Source: Glaciecola sp048820975
GTDB taxonomy: Bacteria; Pseudomonadota; Gammaproteobacteria; Enterobacterales; Alteromonadaceae
Assembly (NCBI RefSeq): GCF_048820975.1
Contig: NZ_JBMEUF010000002.1
Location: forward strand, 620,001 to 684,000
Direction: 5' to 3'
DNA length: 64,000 bases
Shown piece by piece: positions 62,614 to 64,000 of this stretch (the stretch's first letter is position 1; each line of letters begins with the position of its first letter). The notes under the pieces are model-generated. The model saw only the letters and a list, made by a program, of their open reading frames with translations, made no database searches and was not told where the DNA came from. A program made the position numbers and the translations under genes.

Positions 62614-64000
62614 CTATTTGTCCCCTAAAATTCCCATTAAACCGGCAATGCCCTTTGCGGCCTTTTCCTTTCGCTGCTCGCTGGTATCAGGCTTTTTCTG
62701 CCATTCCCATTCAAGATCATCTTGCGGTAGTTCGTACAGAAAACGCGAAGGCGTAGGCTCAATAAGTTCACCATACTGCCTGCGTTCACGCGCTATGGTG
62801 AAATACAGCTGTGTTTGCGCGCGCGTAATGCCTACATAGGCTAATCGACGCTCTTCTTCTATGTTGTCTTCATCAATGCTACTTTGATGCGGCAATAAGC
62901 CCTCTTCCATTCCCACCATAAATACATAAGGGAACTCCAAGCCTTTAGAAGCATGCAGTGTCATTAATTGTACTTGGTCTGCCTCGCTATCGTCTTCTCC
63001 GCGCTCCATCATGTCACGCAAGGTTAAGCGCTGTATGACCTCTGGCAAGGTCATAGGTGGGTTAAGCGCATCCCCTTTTAGCAAATCTTGCACCCAGCCA
63101 AACAGAGTCGACACATTGCTCATGGCAATTTCAGCCGCTTTAGGGCTAGCCAAGCTAGCGTACAGATGCTCTTCGTATTGCAATGACTTTAAAAAGTCGC
63201 GAAGCACAGCTTGCGTATCGCCGCGCTTTGAATTGTCATCCGTCATCACAATTAAACGAGTGAATTCCTCTACAGTATCGCCAGCCTTCGTCCCCAGTAC
63301 CGCGGAAATTTGTGGATGACACATGGCTTCGAAAAATCCCACGCCGTTGTGATTGGCAAACTCACCAATTTTGGCCAAGGTGGCTCTTCCTATTCCTCGG
63401 CTTGGTGTATTAATGATACGCAATAATGCATTGTCATCGTTTTGATTCGTTACTACACGCAGGTACGCCATAATATCTTTTATTTCAGCGCGTCCGAAAA
63501 ACGAAGTACCGCCACTAATTTTATATGGAATACGGTTCTTCATTAGCATTTTCTCAAAAATACGAGACTGATGATTCCCGCGATACAAAATGGCGTAATC
63601 TTTATAAGCCGTATCGTTCATGAAACGATGTGCCATCAACTCGGCAATCACCTTGTCAGCCTCGTTATCTTCATCTTTTGCTACCAGCACTTTCAGCTTG
63701 TCACCTTGCCCTAGCTCTGAGAATAAACGCTTATCAAAAAGATGCGGGTTGTTCTCTATAAGAATGTTGGCGCTGTGCAAAATTCGCTGACAAGAACGAT
63801 AGTTCTGCTCAAGTTTTACGAGCTTCAATGACGGATAATGCTCTTTCAGTAAGTTTAAGTTTTTAGGCTGTGCGCCGCGCCACGAATATATAGATTGGTC
63901 ATCATCACCTACCACGGTGAAACGTGCTCGCTCCCCCACCAGCAGGCGAACCAGTTGATACTGGCTAGTATTGGTATCTTGATACTCATCTACCAGCAAA
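62614..64000 (-). CDS. rep: ATP-dependent DNA helicase Rep (N-terminus beyond window)
   Basis: The frame is open to the right edge, giving the C-terminal ~461 residues of a protein usually near 670. UvrD-family motifs II (VDEYQDTN), III (VVGDDDQSIYSWRGAQ), IV (LEQNYRS), V (TLHASKGLEFPYVFMVGMEEGLLPHQ) and VI (RRLAYVGITRAQ) are intact. The 2B-domain text YAILYRGNHQSRIFEKMLMKNRIPYKISGGTSFF is characteristic of Rep as opposed to UvrD. It removes proteins ahead of replication forks. Core gene and marks the end of the accessory region. Confidence 0.96.
   Translation of the reverse strand, partial: LLVDEYQDTNTSQYQLVRLLVGERARFTVVGDDDQSIYSWRGAQPKNLNLLKEHYPSLKLVKLEQNYRSCQRILHSANILIENNPHLFDKRLFSELGQGDKLKVLVAKDEDNEADKVIAELMAHRFMNDTAYKDYAILYRGNHQSRIFEKMLMKNRIPYKISGGTSFFGRAEIKDIMAYLRVVTNQNDDNALLRIINTPSRGIGRATLAKIGEFANHNGVGFFEAMCHPQISAVLGTKAGDTVEEFTRLIVMTDDNSKRGDTQAVLRDFLKSLQYEEHLYASLASPKAAEIAMSNVSTLFGWVQDLLKGDALNPPMTLPEVIQRLTLRDMMERGEDDSEADQVQLMTLHASKGLEFPYVFMVGMEEGLLPHQSSIDEDNIEEERRLAYVGITRAQTQLYFTIARERRQYGELIEPTPSRFLYELPQDDLEWEWQKKPDTSEQRKEKAAKGIAGLMGILGDK

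Noticed and set aside
1..64000. CRISPR arrays, prophage, rRNA, toxin-antitoxin or known defence systems
   Set aside because: No regularly spaced repeats, phage genes, rRNA motifs or recognised defence domains seen on either strand.

Overview
The window looks like chromosomal DNA of a marine, red-alga-associated gammaproteobacterium of the Alteromonadales (Paraglaciecola/Glaciecola/Alteromonas-like). Evidence: two polysaccharide utilization loci (PULs) built on TonB-dependent receptors without SusD, lipoprotein glycoside hydrolases, Cys-type sulfatases, a Rep helicase very close to the enterobacterial protein, and moderately AT-rich DNA. Species cannot be fixed from the sequence alone.

Region 1 (1-25,250) is a sulfated-galactan PUL, best read as carrageenan/furcellaran. 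It holds two sulfatases (the first cut by the window edge), a GH42/GH167-like clan-A hydrolase, two GH16 enzymes with the ExDxxE site, and a GH127 enzyme with all Zn/nucleophile residues. It also holds a complete-looking route for the released 3,6-anhydro-galactose: aldehyde dehydrogenase, mandelate-racemase-type cycloisomerase, KDGal kinase, KDPGal aldolase and a sugar porter. A 1247-residue TonB receptor is followed by two unusual surface lipoproteins (Ig-like and FG-GAP/ASPIC). A DgoR-like GntR regulator sits in the middle. A 6-3-6 inverted repeat (AAACAT-N3-ATGTTT) recurs in nearly every promoter region of this PUL, including the regulator's own, and I propose it as the operator.

Region 2 (25,300-32,200) is a thiamin operon under a TPP riboswitch: thiD-thiO-thiS-thiG-thiE-thiF(rhodanese fusion)-tenA and an SSS-family transporter. 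thiC is not in the window. Region 3 (32,220-36,180) has mesX-mesD (DUF1852 plus core-MetE, a folate-independent methionine synthase pair), a MetR-like LysR regulator and a secreted ThuA-like protein. Region 4 (36,180-42,400) has an M19 dipeptidase, a PEP-CTERM-like protein, a thioredoxin-like lipoprotein, five small orphan proteins and a decayed IS3-family transposase.

Region 5 (42,400-58,840) is a beta-mannan PUL. It has a GH26 mannanase with three tandem C-terminal modules, a TonB receptor, a clan-A hydrolase with a DUF5060-like N-terminus, mannobiose 2-epimerase, GH130 mannosylglucose phosphorylase, a GPH symporter, a mannose-isomerase-like AGE protein, a tryptophan-halogenase-like flavoprotein, a NUDIX protein and a LacI regulator. 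The 14-bp palindrome TGTAACCGGTTACA or a close variant lies before every transcription unit of this PUL, often overlapping the -35 box. Together the genes turn extracellular mannan into mannose-1-phosphate, glucose and fructose.

Region 6 (58,840-64,000) returns to core genome: tRNA-Arg(CCG), a small cytochrome c, a GAF-GAF-GGDEF-degenerate-EAL protein and rep (cut by the right edge). I saw no CRISPR, prophage, rRNA or intact IS.
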